This document shows positions 35,706 to 47,519 of a stretch of 64,000 nt of DNA, piece by piece. Under the pieces are notes generated by a model. It was not told where the DNA came from, did no database searches, and saw only the letters and a list, made by a program, of their open reading frames with translations. Origin of the DNA: Aradus depressus (lineage: Eukaryota; Arthropoda; Insecta; Hemiptera; Aradidae); contig OY759217.1 in assembly GCA_963662175.1 (NCBI GenBank), forward strand, positions 17,238,562 to 17,302,561. Direction: 5' to 3'. A program made the position numbers and the translations under genes. Every line of letters starts with the position of its first letter. The first letter of the stretch is position 1.

Positions 35706-38700
35706 TCAGCGCTTGTTGCCCCCACCTTGGGCCAACATGGTAGCGATTCGGACGAAGATGTTGATAGTGTCCAGGTAGATCGCAATTGAGCTAAAATTTA
35801 AAGAAAAAAAAAATTACATAAAAACATATTGTAAGGTTAATGTAAAACATATTACAGAGAAAATATCACGTTTTTTACTTCCCAAGCTATACAAAGTATA
35901 GGGGAAGTTATATAATTAGTCAAAAATTCTATACGGAATTTTATGTCTTCCGACCTAAAGACCAAAAATAGAAGGTATCGACACGAAATTTTTTGTGTAT
36001 ACAGAACCCTCTATCGGCACCTATTGATTAAAGAGCTAAGAGTAATTTTAAGAATCAGGTCACTCACAATCCTCCTTCCGTTCAAAATGTTGATATGAAT
36101 GCTACATGTGGAGTTTCATGAAAAACTGATCAATCGTTAATAGCTAGCAATTAACTCGCTTTATGTTATCTTACACGATAATAATGGAAAACTGATTTTT
36201 TTTTTGTATTTGAATACTTCTAAATTAGATCTGTTCTTCATTTATGTAAGCAAGCCGACCTGGTGGGATTGAGCGATGGTCTGCCCATCTCAGGTACTCG
36301 TTCATGTCTCCTACTCTACGAAACTAAAGCTGGGTAAACACAATATAGGACGTATAGAGTAGTGTCAAGCTCATGTATACCAGAGAATCGAAAGAGCGCT
36401 CTGGTAATAACTCCGGGTCTAGTTACAGAGAAAGAAGCTAACGAAATTGTATAAATGTTGAAAAGTCATTAAGTACGTCTTTAATAAACCCAGCAAAAAC
36501 ACAGGCTAGAGTATCTCATTACATGCGCAAACAATTTCGTTGCGATGGGCAGGCAAAATTTAGAACTCCTATACTAGAGTCGGGTTCATGTCCACCAGAA
36601 TGTCGAAAGAGCGCTCTGTTAGTAGGTGACATGACCTCGTACTTGAAGCCCGGGCATGGGTCTTAATAACCAAACATTACTACAGAAACCTGGAAAAATA
36701 ATAATTAGTAACTTACGCATTGACTGGGTCAAAGGGTGCGACGCCAGTTTGAGGGTAAACTTCAGCAGCACGGACTATCCGCTGAGTATCGTAGAGAAGA
36801 AAGCCGGAGAAGAGGAGAAGACCGCCATACATGCTGATGGAATAGATACCAGCACCGATCATCGTCGTAGGAGGCAGAAACATCGTCCCTGAAATGTTCA
36901 GTAAGAAATCCATCAAGTTACTTGCCTAAGAATATGAAGGGTGGTCAAACATTGGTTTCACTAGCCAGTGATAGGTCGAATGTAGAAGAAAGGGCGCAGT
37001 ACGAAAAAAGACTCATAGAATAGTTCAGGATTCAAGAATAGAAGATCTTTGGAAGGATATAAAAGAAAGCATACTGAACTCCGCTACTTCGATATGTGAC
37101 AAAAAGAAGGTTAAAATAATTATAGTGTTTACATTGATCTATAGAGGAGTAGTATAGTCATACCTAAAGATGAAGCAAAGACAACTCCCAGTCCGATGGC
37201 AAGAGGACCTCCCATGTTGAGGAACTTATCGCTGGGAGCACAAGCAGCTACCGCTGACAGTCCTCCAACCACTCCAGCTGTGTACCTGCACATATAAGAA
37301 TATTACTTAAAAAAACAAAATGAGAAAAATTCTTATTCTATAACAGGCATTGTCTAAAATTAGCACTACATACTTATATTCAGAAGTCGAAGGTAGCTCC
37401 GCGGTAACGTGCTAGCCTACTGAGCTCAAGATAGCGGGTTCGAAACCTGGTCGAGGCCACTAAATGTTTTATTTAGAAGGTAAAAAAATCTTGTGCACTC
37501 CGACAGTGATAAGGGCTTTTGATTTAATATAGCAACCCTGAAGATACTCATTCGACGTTTTGGGGGATGGAAAAAAAATCTTGAGCATGCCGACCTTCGG
37601 ATTGGTCGTTAAGTGATGGTCTCGAGCCAGGGTACTCGTTAAAGACCTCTCCCTATCTTAGATAACTAACCTGGGTAGGCAAAATATAGGACTTCCACTG
37701 TAGAGTCAGGCTCGTGTCCACAAGAGCAACGAAAGAGCGCGGTAATAGTAGACGATTATGACATCGTAAATAACGTGCATAAGTGACAATAACTAATTCA
37801 CTTTTAATAATGCATAAATAATACCACGAAGAAGACACAAATAAATTAAGCTATCATTCAATACTTAAAAAATCATAGATTAACAGTTGGAGAATAAAAA
37901 CGATGATATCGAGTGTTCACAATTTGGTGCTGCTGATAATTACAGTGTTTCTTTTCTGATATGACTGAAGACAGTTTACACACCAACAACAAAATGCGCA
38001 AGAAAAATGTGATTTGGAATTTACACTCTTAAAAGGCAGATGTTTAGTTTAGACTAAACTATGTGAATATTTGAAGAAATACTTCTCATACCAAGCAGCT
38101 CTGACGAGGAGGGGTCCGCCAAGCATGCACATGGGAGCCAGAACTGCACCCATGATAGAGGTATGGACGATCCATGCTATCTGTTTAGCTCCGAACCCAG
38201 GTTGGTAGGGAATACTTCGGCACACTTCCCCTGAGCCGATCAAGGCTGCCAGACTAATGGCAAGAGACTTCAATCAAAAATATTAATTTTATTAATCAAC
38301 CAGGATGTAAAAGCATTTATTTATACACTAAGATAAGTTGGCAGATAAGGACAAATTTGCCAATCCATGTACACCAGGGACAACAAAGAGAGAGTGGGAG
38401 TAAAGATTGAACTTTAGACTGCAGACATACTGTGAACACTTAAAATAAACTTTACATTCTTATACCTATAGTATAAGAAAGTACAGTCAACTCTCGAACT
38501 GTTGAGCGTCATAATCTCTATGAGTCGAACTGTTGAGCGTCATCATCTCTATGAGTCGAACTGTTGAGCGTCATCATCTCTATGAGTCGAACTGTTGAGC
38601 GTCATCATCTCTATGAGTCGAACTGTTGAGCGTCATCATCTCTATGAGTCGAACTGTTGAGCGTCATCATCTCTATGAGTCGAACTACGTCGAATGTTTG

Positions 38701-39801
38701 TGTACTTTTTTAATGTATTAGTTTGAATGTTTACTTTATTTTCACTCCATTTCCTATTGTACCGTTGCTGTTCAGTCGTTGCGCCGCATTCCAACTTTAG
38801 TTTTTGAAAAAGTTTTTCAAGTTTTTTTTTGTTAAAATGACACCGCGAAAACTAAAAATTCTTTCAGTGAGTTAAAAGCTTAAGTTGATTCGCGAAGTGG
38901 AGAAAAAAGTAAGGCGGTTATTGCAAAAGAATTTGGGATCCCAAATGAAGTGTCCAAGATGTTTCTAACTAAAGAAAATAATATTTTAAAAAAGGGGGAC
39001 TATTTCAAAGGCACTGAAAAATGGCTTACACTTGTTTGTATTAATCTACATTATACCATATTCTTAATACGCTTTTGTTTTACTTTATAGTAAGTATATT
39101 ACACATTACTCTTCCTTATGTTCTTTTTTTAATTCGATAAATCGAACAATGTTGCCCAATCCCTAGACTTAACTCCCGGGCTTATGTACATTTTACAAAA
39201 TACCGCTTATGTTTATGACCTAATCTAAACAATTCTCAATAAGTTGTAGACAAAACTGAAATACATATTTTATATTAAATATTATTTTTTGCAGGTCGTC
39301 CGGTTTTCGAAGATACAAACCGAAAACCATCCTCAAATGTTGTTTTGACACATATTTTTAGATCTTTCCTTGATTTACCCGAAAAAGGTCCTATCGAAAA
39401 ATTGGTTCTTACCAAAAATGTTCCTTATAAAATTTCCAATCGATAATAAGTCCTCCGGTTTGAGTTAGGATGAATACGACGAAAGTTATAGCGCCTCAAA
39501 CAACGAAAAATAAATTTTCATAAGAAATATTTCAAAATAATGTTTAAATTGTATCGCGGAGCAACGAATTATAAAATAATTTTTTATTATTGGTAGTTTT
39601 CGTGAAAAATTATAAAAATGAAGAAAAAATAAAATGGCCATTACAGTATTTTCTTATACCAACCAAGGGTATAAGAAATTCACTTTCAGAACTATGCTGA
39701 ACAATGAAACAAAAAAATACCGCTAACGCTAACTCATTACTTTCATATATCCAGTAATGCCAGTATGAAATGATTTTGAGAAGGGGGGGGGGGGGGGGGG
39801 G

Positions 39802-39874
<73 letters not shown>

Positions 39875-42800
39875 TCTGTAAGTGTGGTTGGTATAAGAAA
39901 GTCCTGTGATGGCCACATCACATTTCTTTTTTTAATGAAAAATTATCACAAGAAATGTATACAAAAACTACAGGTTTCGGCATTACATCGTCAGGTTTAG
40001 TTATAAATTGAAACATCACTTCTGGGTTGTGAAATTCTGAATTATACATATATATTATAAGGGTCCTAAAACAACGAAATAATACAAAAAACCTGTTTCG
40101 AAATTTTAATGATTACACAAATTTTTCTAATAGAAAGTAGGTACTAGCGGGAGCCGCCCCCATTGACTTGATCTTGGATGGGGCTGTCGCTTCGTATTTC
40201 TGTAGACGCAACATGCTCTTAGGAGCAGATATTGATGAGCCCTTACGCCTAGCCCTAGAGGAAGAGATGCGCGGACAGTCCAGACCAGTGCGCTGCAAGG
40301 ACATCGTCCAGAATTGGATTGTGGAAAAATGGCAACAACGTTGGTCACGATGCCCGAATGGCCGAACGACGTATGCATACTTCCCGGACGTCCGGGTACG
40401 CCTTGACTCAACATGGGTACAGCCTAATCACTGGACGTCTCAAATATTATCAGGTCATGGTGATTTCAACTCCAAGCTGTTCTTCTTTCACAGGAAGAAC
40501 ACCCCGAACTGTTCGTGCGGCGGTTTCGAGACTGCAGAACATGTGGTCCTCGAATGTCCGCTGTACGACCAAGCTAGGGTGGAGTTGATTCATGGGACAA
40601 GATCATATTTGGGACTGGATCTACGGCAGATGGTGACGGAAACAGACTACCCGATGTTCTGCCGATTCGTCGGCTCCTGGCGGGAGCAGAAACAGGCAAT
40701 GTAAGACAGTAACCCCTTGATCCCCGAGCTTTGGCTAAACGTAGACTGGGTGATGTTGCTGCAATGCAAGGCGCACCCTCTTTAAAAAAAAAAATTGGAA
40801 AATATTAAACATGAAATAACAATAGAAAAACTTACCAAAAATCCGCCACGACTGACGAGGTTGAGAGCGATAGGGGAGCGGAACACAGCGACGGCACTGG
40901 CCGCTGTGAAAATCAAGGATCCTCCTAGGTAGATGTAGGTGGCTCTTATCCTCTGTTTGACATGTTCAGGCCACATCCTCAAACATAAATACATTAGTAA
41001 CAACAATTGAAGACCTGGGTGCAAGAACCAGACAGCTCCTAGTTTTTCTGATTACACTTCTTCACTTATTCCTATAAAGAAAAAAAAAACCTCTATCGAT
41101 TGGTGCAAGAACCATTCAGCTCTAAGCAATGGCTATAGAGATATAAAGGAAAATGAGCTGTACTGGTGCCCCATACGGTGCAAGACACCAGACACCAGTA
41201 CAGCAACAAGAGCTGTCTTGTTTGTGCACCGAATTAGTTCAACGTTTGGTCGCTTGGTTGCAGCGCTATCCGTGTTGCAGGCATCCACATCGTGGGCAAT
41301 TTCCCATTTTGTGGGGAAAAAAAGAGAATTTATATTCTTCTTAATGAATAACACCGACGATATCGGGCCGGGTGATTTGCCGAAGCACCCTTCAAAAAAA
41401 GAGAATTTATATTCTTCTTAATGAATAACACCGACGATATCGGGCCGGGTGATTTGCCGAAGCACCCTTCAAAAAAAGAGAATTTATATTCTTCTTAATG
41501 AATAACACCGACGATATCGGGCCGGGTGATTTGCCGAAGCACCCTTCAAAAAAAGAGAATTTATATTCTTCTTAATGAATAACACCGACGATATCGGGCC
41601 GGGTGATTTGCCGAAGCACCCTTCAAAAAAAGAGAATTTATATTCTTCTTAATGAATAACACCGACGATATCGGGCCGGGTGATTTGCCGAAGCACCCTT
41701 CAAAAAAAAAAACACTTTATGCCTGACTCTACACAGTTGGAGTCCTAAATATTGCCTACCCAGCTTTTTATTTTTAAATTCAGAACACATTAATTTTTCG
41801 CGAAATCGGTCGAAGAGAAGGAGGACCAGAGAAGGGAATCGACTCAAATACCCTAATAACTGCCGATATGTATCGAAAAAAAAAAAAAAAAAAATGGTAT
41901 GAGGATTCCGAAGCCACAATGTAAGTCAAATATTGAGTTTTAGCCCAAACAGTCGATTAGCTTTGGAGGGAGAGCGAAAACATAATTGATTAATTCGTGT
42001 TGGGGAAGTACATAGCAGCTGATTCAAAAACTTATTTTGTTACTTTTGTAAATACAGTCATATTTCATATTTCTCCCATCGATGAAGTTTTGATCATTTT
42101 TTTTGCAGCACGTTGCGGGTCAACAAGTGTGTACCGAAAATAGTTAATAAAGACTTACGAGTAGTGTGGTTTATTTAGTCACAAATAGAATTTCAGAATT
42201 GGTATATAATTGGCAAATTATACATTTTCTATATGTTTATAATGATAACCTATTTATTATTTAATTATAATATTGAATCATTATACTTACATAGCCTGAT
42301 CAACTATGCCAGCTTTCTTGGAGAGACCTAGGCCATAGTAACACAGAGCTCCCATCCCAAAGAGGGCACCACCAGCTACTGCAGCCGTCCCAATCTGAAA
42401 TGCTACAAAATTGCCATCTTACATTATGTATCATACCCCCACCTCTCCTACACGCAGTGTAACAATAATAACAATGAATGCCTTTTTTTTTTAAACCTTG
42501 ACAAGTCTCGAGCAGATGAGTGTCACGAAATTTATTTTAAATATTTCTAGTTCAGACCCACATCTGTATATTCCGACGAACGTCAAAAGGTTAAAGGTTT
42601 TCTTACATTTCATAGCTGTTTAGTCAATATGTTCCTGCCAAGATAGAGAACAGAGATAGAAAACGAACAGTTTATCTTTGTACGAATGTGTATTGGTCGT
42701 AAGTATTCATAGTATCGTAGGTTTAATTTAAAAAGACCTGAATGAATTTCGAGTACTCCATCCAGTGCATTGTAGTTAGATATTGTGACTCATGCCCGGA

Positions 42801-44592
42801 CTTCAACTTAAAGGTCATAGAGTCTAATACCAGAGCGCTCTTTCGTCACTCTGGTGGACATGAGCCCGACTCTACAATGTAAGTCCAAAATTTTGCCTAT
42901 CCTAAATTTTTATTCACTTAGGGTTGGTACGTATATTGTATATAACGTTGTTTATATATAAACGTATTAGAGGACGCCGGTAGCTCAGTGTTATGTGTGC
43001 TTGCTTACTGAGCTCAGGATCGTGGGTTCGAAACCCGGCCGAGGCCCTTAGTTTATTTTATCTGCGAGGTAAAATAAACTTAAGCATGCCGTCCTTCGGA
43101 TGGGACGTTAAGCGATGGTCCCGAGCCTGTACGATGTTAAAGACCCCTACACTAATGTAAGGGAATAAAAATTTAGGACTCCCACAGTAAAGTCGGACTA
43201 ATGACCACCAGAGTGAAGAAAGAGTGCTCTGGTAGTAGGCGATATGACCTCGTAGTTAAAGCCCGGGCATGAGTCATAATAACTAACTATAAACGTATTT
43301 ATTAGTATTGATGAGAAATTTATTAGGTTTAGTCTTTAAAGGGTGGTTGAGTATCAAGTACTCCAATAAACATTAGATATATTTCTCTATAGCTCTTTTT
43401 CCACCCCGGATGTAATGGATTGCTTCCAATCTCTGTCGTCCCATTCACATCCCGAATATCCTCCCTAGAAGATTGAGGCGGTGCTGGCCGTGAGACCTGT
43501 TACATTGAAGTGTGTAACTACTATTTAAGAAGTGGTGGCCATGACCCGTTTCTCCCCCTTCCATTCATTCAAATTCAGATCTTTCCATTCTTCTCAGTCT
43601 GCCACCGCTGCTGGTCAGAAGCTGGCAAAGCGAGGCGGTACGGGGGATCACCCGGACTAACTTGGCCTCTTCACCTCCAATAAATTGAAGGAATGATGAT
43701 GACCTCATCGCGGTGGAGATTCGAGGGAGTTGAATTTATTATTCATCAACAATTTGTTTTTGTTTTTTCATACATTTCACTTATTTTGTGTATACGTATA
43801 TTATTTCTTATTTTATATTCATGTCATCAATTTTACTTATGTATTTTCCGATTGTAAATATGCCAAACAAAAAAAAAAGATTTCGCAAGTATGCCATTGT
43901 TCTTTTAATATTAGAAGTGTTACTAGAATTATTTCGTTGTTCTAGTAGAAAGTTTCAATATTTCTAAAACGGATATAATCCAAAATACCCCATCATGCTG
44001 TTGTGTCATTGTTCTTCCGGAACAGTGATATGGGATTTGTATACGTGTATCTTTTGTATAAATCCCTAGCCTTAAAAAACAAAACACAACTATCCCGCGA
44101 CTGACTAATAAACGAAAACTCAGGAATAAGGAGAGGGAGCTGAAATATAACACTGGGAAAATACTATGGAACCGTCTCCCCATCTTTTTCCATTGCATTT
44201 TTCAAAATAGTTTCTGTAGTTTAAAAAAAATATACATTTGAAGTTTCTGATGATACGATAATCGTTTAGTAACATATGAGATATTGAGAATTATAGAACA
44301 CCCAAGTCTTCTCATCCACAATTCGAGAACTTAGTTTCTCTAATATAGAGTATATGAATGCAAAAGAAAGACTTACGCATCCCTTCAGTAGGCTGCATTG
44401 CGATTTCTTTGAGGGACCTTCGACGAGTAAAGGTTCGTGATGGACGGGAATCATCAGCAAAAGTTCGCCAAAAACCATTCTGTACTGTATTTGGTTTGGA
44501 AACAGGACTAACGCGGGTGAACGAACTTCGGACCGAAGGCCCAACAGTGATCCCCACCCGGCAGAACTTTGCAGCTGCCAGCATTTTGTCAC
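35706..44592 (-). CDS. GHITM: Growth hormone-inducible transmembrane protein (TMBIM5/MICS1) homologue
   Basis: Coding exons in order: 44584-44377 (exon from 44592), 42402-42291, 40977-40836, 38267-38092, 37285-37164, 36888-36717, 35790-35706. All GT-AG; the phases join to 338 residues (human about 345). The N-terminus MLAAAKFCRVGITV and following Arg/Ser-rich stretch look like a mitochondrial presequence. Then come seven or so hydrophobic helices of the Bax-inhibitor-1 family, with 'CYYGLGLSKKAGI', 'GGPLLVRAAWY', 'MFLPPTTMIGAGIYS', 'GFLLYDTQRIV' and the C-terminal 'YLDTINIFVRIATMLA'. These are hallmarks of GHITM. Family knowledge: it lies in the mitochondrial inner membrane, supports cristae structure and cytochrome c retention, and takes part in cation/proton exchange. 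A splice acceptor lies 8 nt before the ATG, so an upstream non-coding exon is expected. Introns are crowded with repeats but the coding exons look intact. Confidence 0.9.
36060..36165 (-). repeat. Degenerate Helitron-type satellite unit (GHITM intron)
   Basis: Contains 'cctccttccgttcaaaat', 'gaatgctacatgtgg' and 'gtttcatgaaaa' in the order of the 140-bp Helitron satellite and 5' subterminal region. An isolated, old copy outside the array. Confidence 0.4.
36244..36415 (+). repeat. tRNA-derived SINE fragment (GHITM intron)
   Basis: Diverged plus-orientation body: 'gagcgatggtct', 'ctggtaataact' and 'gaaagagcgctctgg' are in SINE order. The terminal part is missing. Confidence 0.5.
36555..36671 (+). 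repeat. tRNA-derived SINE 3' fragment (GHITM intron)
   Basis: Plus-orientation 3' body with 'gagtcgggttcatgtcc', 'cgaaagagcgctctg', 'gtaggtgacatgacc' and 'agcccgggcatggg'. It ends just before exon 7 of GHITM. Confidence 0.6.
37383..37800 (+). repeat. tRNA-derived SINE, long copy with head (GHITM intron)
   Basis: The head has an A-box-like 'ggtagctccgcggtaa' and a B box 'gggttcgaaacctgg' (37437-37451). The body follows with 'gttaagtgatggtct', 'gaaagagcgc' and the 'ataactaattc' end. It is longer than the 319-bp copy because of an extra segment near 37500-37570. Confidence 0.6.
38482..39030 (+). pseudogene. pogo/Tigger-like DNA transposon relic (GHITM intron)
   Basis: The left end reads TA then cagtcaactctcgaact (38482-38500), like the CAGT(C/T)AA-type inverted end of pogo/Tigger elements next to a TA target. 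From ATG 38837 a frame opens MTPRKLKILSVS, meets a stop, and continues as KLKLIREVE. After a frame change it gives AVIAKEFGIPNEVSKMFL: the N-terminal CENP-B-like helix-turn-helix of pogo transposases. Only the DNA-binding start remains; the catalytic part and the right end are not found. Confidence 0.5.
38494..38690. repeat. 31-bp tandem repeat, six copies plus a partial
   Basis: Exact period of 31 bp with unit start tcgaactgttgagcgtc. The first unit overlaps the inverted end of the pogo-like relic, so the array looks like an amplification of the transposon end. Confidence 0.85.
39783..39871. repeat. Poly(G) and (AG)n microsatellite
   Basis: A run of about 20 G followed by about 35 AG dinucleotides, inside a GHITM intron. 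Confidence 0.9.
39925..40030 (-). repeat. Penelope-like terminal fragment (GHITM intron)
   Basis: On the minus strand, CTGACGA is followed nine bases later by GAAACC within 'aacctgacgatgtaatgc'. The same motif family occurs on the plus strand at 47120-47220 ('aacctgacgatagtacaat', then gaaatcg). Confidence 0.4.
40130..40796 (+). pseudogene. 5'-truncated LINE: C-terminal part of an R1-like ORF2
   Basis: Plus-strand open frame 40168-40704 ending at a natural stop. It carries the late ORF2 region: 'WIVEKWQQRW', 'TTYAYFPDVRVRL', 'QILSGHGDFNSKLF' and a final CSCGGFETAEHVVLECP, which is the conserved C-x-C-x(7)-H-x(4)-C motif of the R1/LOA-type LINEs. About 80 bp of 3' region and a poly(A) run (40784-40794) follow. 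No reverse transcriptase domain remains. It lies in the antisense direction within a GHITM intron, 40 bp from exon 40836-40977. Confidence 0.75.
41318..41711. repeat. 77-bp tandem repeat, about five copies
   Basis: Each unit runs from an A-run through gagaatttatattcttc, aataacaccgacgatatc and gggccgggtgatttgcc to cacccttc, then the next A-run. An A-run at each unit end makes it look like repeated copies of a LINE 3' tail. The preceding 41150-41317 is probably part of the same element. Confidence 0.85.
42782..42935 (-). repeat. tRNA-derived SINE, 5'-truncated copy (GHITM intron 1)
   Basis: Reverse-orientation body with 'gactcatgcccgg', 'accagagcgctct', 'ctctggtggacatgagccc' and 'tttttattcacttaggg'. 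It stands about 35 bp from the full copy in opposite orientation. Confidence 0.7.
42969..43287 (+). repeat. Complete tRNA-derived SINE with 12-bp target duplications
   Basis: 319 bp flanked by tataaacgtatt at 42957-42968 and 43288-43299. The head has an A box (ggtagctcagtgttatg, 42979-42995) and a perfect B box GGTTCGAAACCC (43025-43036): an internal RNA polymerase III promoter. The body includes 'cctgtacgatgttaaagac', 'gaataaaaatttagg' and 'gcccgggcatgagtc', ending ataataactaac. It is the best reference copy for the family in this window. Whether it is transcribed cannot be seen. Confidence 0.85.
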
Positions 44593-46154
44593 CTAAAAAA
44601 GACGAATAATACAAAATAATTATACACGTTTGCAATTCTTCAGACAAAATCAACTAAAATATCACTAAAGTCATGTTTTTAAATTAGGTAGCACCCAATA
44701 TCAGAAGACATTATTTTCATCCTGAACTCTGGTTCGATACGCTGCAAATAATATTGCAAAAATGTATTGTTCATTTTATCCTTGAAAAATGACTGGAGGC
44801 ACCTGAGAACCATTGAAACTTAACACTTATAAGCATTTACAAAGTAATTAATGCACAAAATGGACCTGTGGAATATCGAAGGAAGAACAAAAAACACAAA
44901 AAATAATAATGAAAATAATAGAAAAAGCACAGATTATAAAAAAATTAAGAGAGAGAGAGGTCACCTTTGTAATCACTGCTTTCAAACCATATTAATTTAA
45001 AATATTGAGCTGGAATGGCACGATACTACACCGCACATGTTAAGTATAGTTATATATTTAAAAACATATGCTTTAAAACTAAATAAATATTAGTTATAGT
45101 CTAGTTATCATTCTAACCATAATATTTTCTACCGCAAATTTATTATCAGTTCACTATTTTAGTAGTTATTGTGACAAGTGTTAGAACTTTAACTGCGAGG
45201 TCATATCACCGACAGCCCGACTTCAATGTGGGAGTCCTAAATTATGCTTACCCAGGCTTATTCAACAAGGCTAGGGGTCTTATTAAAGTACCTACTAATA
45301 TAATAATATACATAAGTATTATAAAATTGTTAGTTAAACAGATACTTTAGGAATATACCCTAACAAATATTTTCCAGTAAACTAATTTATTATCCTTGTC
45401 TTAAATGATTAATACAGTTCGGTTTAGATAGGACCATCCTATTATATTTTTAATAAAAACAATAGACGTTAATATCAGACTACCTTATACTTGACATCCT
45501 GCGAAAAAAACAATAGAAATAGAAAAACACTGAAAAATTAGGGAATTTTAGAAACATAAAGTTGTGCAATCCAACAACAGCCGAGAAGTATGAGAAATAA
45601 TATCACAATAAAAACATATTAACATTAAATTTCATATATATTTGTATGTTCTTATATCTCATATAAGGACATACAAAATATATCAATTAAATACTTACAA
45701 TATGAAATGTAATATAATTTTCTCCTCCGTCAAACAAATTACGAACTTTCGAATTACCTATAACCTATCCAGAACCTTACTCCTTCCAGAAAGAAGTCTT
45801 CTTGAATGGTTCTTATACAGTTCAAATTATATAATTTTACTAACTATCTTTACAATTCATAATACTTACTCCCTCCAGAAAATCTTGTTTTTAATTATGT
45901 TTTTAGTAGTACATAATAATACATATTATGTACTTTTTCTATTCGCCTAAGTCGATCTTCATCACAGAATAACTTATATCTTCATGTCGATTGTTGCATT
46001 TGTGAAGGTTATAGGATTGAATGTACTGTTATCCGTAAATTTTGTTTTGTGTTATCATTTTTTGATCAATGCTATACGTTAAGTTAAAATATTTCTTAAG
46101 TTTATTTTTAATTGATAGTTTTTTTCGTTAGAGGGGCCAACTCACTGTTGAAAC
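44593..46154. other. Divergent intergenic region between GHITM and mS25 genes
   Basis: AT-rich. It must contain the non-coding first exon(s) and promoter of the GHITM-like gene (a splice acceptor abuts 44592) and the promoter of the mS25 gene. A degraded SINE fragment is at about 45188-45290. Near 45480-45505 'cagactaccttatacttgac' matches the end of the Penelope-like palindrome at 62118-62147. No coding frame is convincing. Confidence 0.4.
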
Positions 46155-47486
46155 ATGCCTTTTATGAAAGGACCAGCTCCTATTAGAAGAACATTAAAGT
46201 ATTTGGAAGCTGGCAAATTATTTTTAAAGGAAAGAGTGAAAATACTTTCTCTAAACTATAATACAAAAGGACCCCACCACGAAGGTGCAAGGTAGTATTT
46301 ATAGTATTCACATTATTTTGTATATGTTTAAAGTTGTTCAATATTTTTTATCAAATATTCAATCTTGAGTGCCGGCACGGCCATTCATTAGTTATAACAT
46401 TACGGATATGTATGTCCAGTTTAGGGGGCCATGGTGGCTGTGCGGGCCAGAGCGTAGGGCTTTGGTCACGTGGTTCATGGGTTCGAATCCCATCCGTGAA
46501 AGAGTTTTATATATTTCGATGATTTAAACAATTTTATGATCCAGCTCATTTCGCATGGTATATAGACAAACAGGACAGAACTGATATATAATGGTTATCA
46601 TGAAAGCATTTTATTTCAACTTCATCGATATTTTTTGTTTCAGGGAATTCGCTTTTTGGTATTTGCCTCAGGTTCAATATAAGAATCCCAATGTACAAAT
46701 TGTTACTTTCAAGAATATGACACCTACTCCGTTCATCAGATGTTATTTTGGTATTGATGCCTTAGATATTTTTTTTACCGGCTATTACTTGTCTTTTTAT
46801 TTTCTTTATTTTTTTATTATTTCATAGAAAATGGAGAACAAATGCTAATTGATGTTGACAATAAGAAAAAAGAAGATATCCTTGATCATCTTGTACAGGT
46901 TGTCGGGAAATCAGAGTAAGTTTTTTCATTACTTTTTAAAAGTTCTTGAAAGCCATTCTGTGTTAAATGTTGGGCCCTTAGTAATATTCTAACCTTTTCA
47001 TGTTTATTGTTTGCACAAATATTATTTCTTGTTTGTATCATACAAATTTATTATTTGAGGTCTTAAAAGCAGACAGGGATTTCTTAGCTGAAATACCAGC
47101 CCCTTCTTTGCCTGATGTATAAGAGTGGTTCGCATTCAGTAAATTGTCTTAGTTTATAACTAAACCTGACGATAGTACAATGTCGAAATCGTTCATGTAT
47201 TCATTTTTTGTCGTCCAGACAATACCTCAAAGAAGAAGTTTGTTTTATTTAACTTATATGATATGAATGTTTTACTGACAACTTTTAGATTAATTAGAAA
47301 TTATGTTTATCTAGACAGTTGTTACAAGAAGAGTTCAAAATAAGAGAGAAGAAAGAAAATCCTGCTAACTTTGGATATTTCTGTGATCGACATTGTATAT
47401 GTGAAATACCAGGACAGGTCCCGTGTCCAAGCGTTATTCCTTTACCTAAGGAGATGAGAGGAAAGTTCAAAAATGCAGAAAATTAA
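46155..47486 (+). CDS. mRpS25: Mitochondrial small ribosomal subunit protein mS25
   Basis: Exons 46155-46291, 46644-46750, 46828-46915, 47315-47486; GT-AG junctions, phases 2, 1, 2, giving 167 residues. The start [20 protein letters not shown] is the conserved N-terminus of mS25. A thioredoxin-like L51/S25/CI-B8 domain follows: '[19 protein letters not shown]', then the acidic/lysine-rich helix '[14 protein letters not shown]'. The C-terminal '[20 protein letters not shown]' and 'PCPSVIPLP', with four cysteines, match the zinc-associated tail of mS25. Family knowledge: a nuclear-encoded component of the mitochondrial 28S subunit. The length matches insect homologues. It is transcribed away from the GHITM gene. 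The coding exons are intact; intron 1 holds a tRNA-like repeat and intron 3 a Penelope-like fragment. Confidence 0.93.
46428..46505 (+). repeat. tRNA-like sequence, probably a SINE head (mS25 intron 1)
   Basis: Contains a D-arm-like ggctgtgcgggccagagcg and a perfect B box GGTTCGAATCCC (46481-46492). I cannot close an acceptor stem, and the sequence continues into AT-rich intron, so it is more likely a tRNA-derived retroposon head than a functional tRNA. It is different from the main SINE family. Confidence 0.45.
47120..47220 (+). repeat. Penelope-like terminal fragment (mS25 intron 3)
   Basis: Plus-strand 'ataactaaacctgacgat', then 'gtacaatgtcgaaatcg'. It corresponds to the inverted copy at 39925-40030, with the CTGACGA...GAAA spacing. 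Confidence 0.4.
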
Positions 47487-47511
47487 TTGAAGAATTGTAA
47501 ATATAGTTTTT

Positions 47512-47517
47512 AATAAA
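47512..47517 (+). terminator. mRpS25: Polyadenylation signal for mS25
   Basis: AATAAA 25 bp after the stop codon, overlapping a second AATAAA-like hexamer; a short 3' untranslated region is typical for small ribosomal protein genes. Confidence 0.65.
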
Positions 47518-47519
47518 TA

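Noticed and set aside
46428..46505. Possible functional tRNA gene
   Set aside because: The B box is perfect, but no acceptor stem closes and it lies in an intron; treated as a SINE head.
47315..47345. Suspected frameshift in mS25 exon 4
   Set aside because: On re-counting, the exon begins at 47315 and the frame runs cleanly to the stop; total length is divisible by three.
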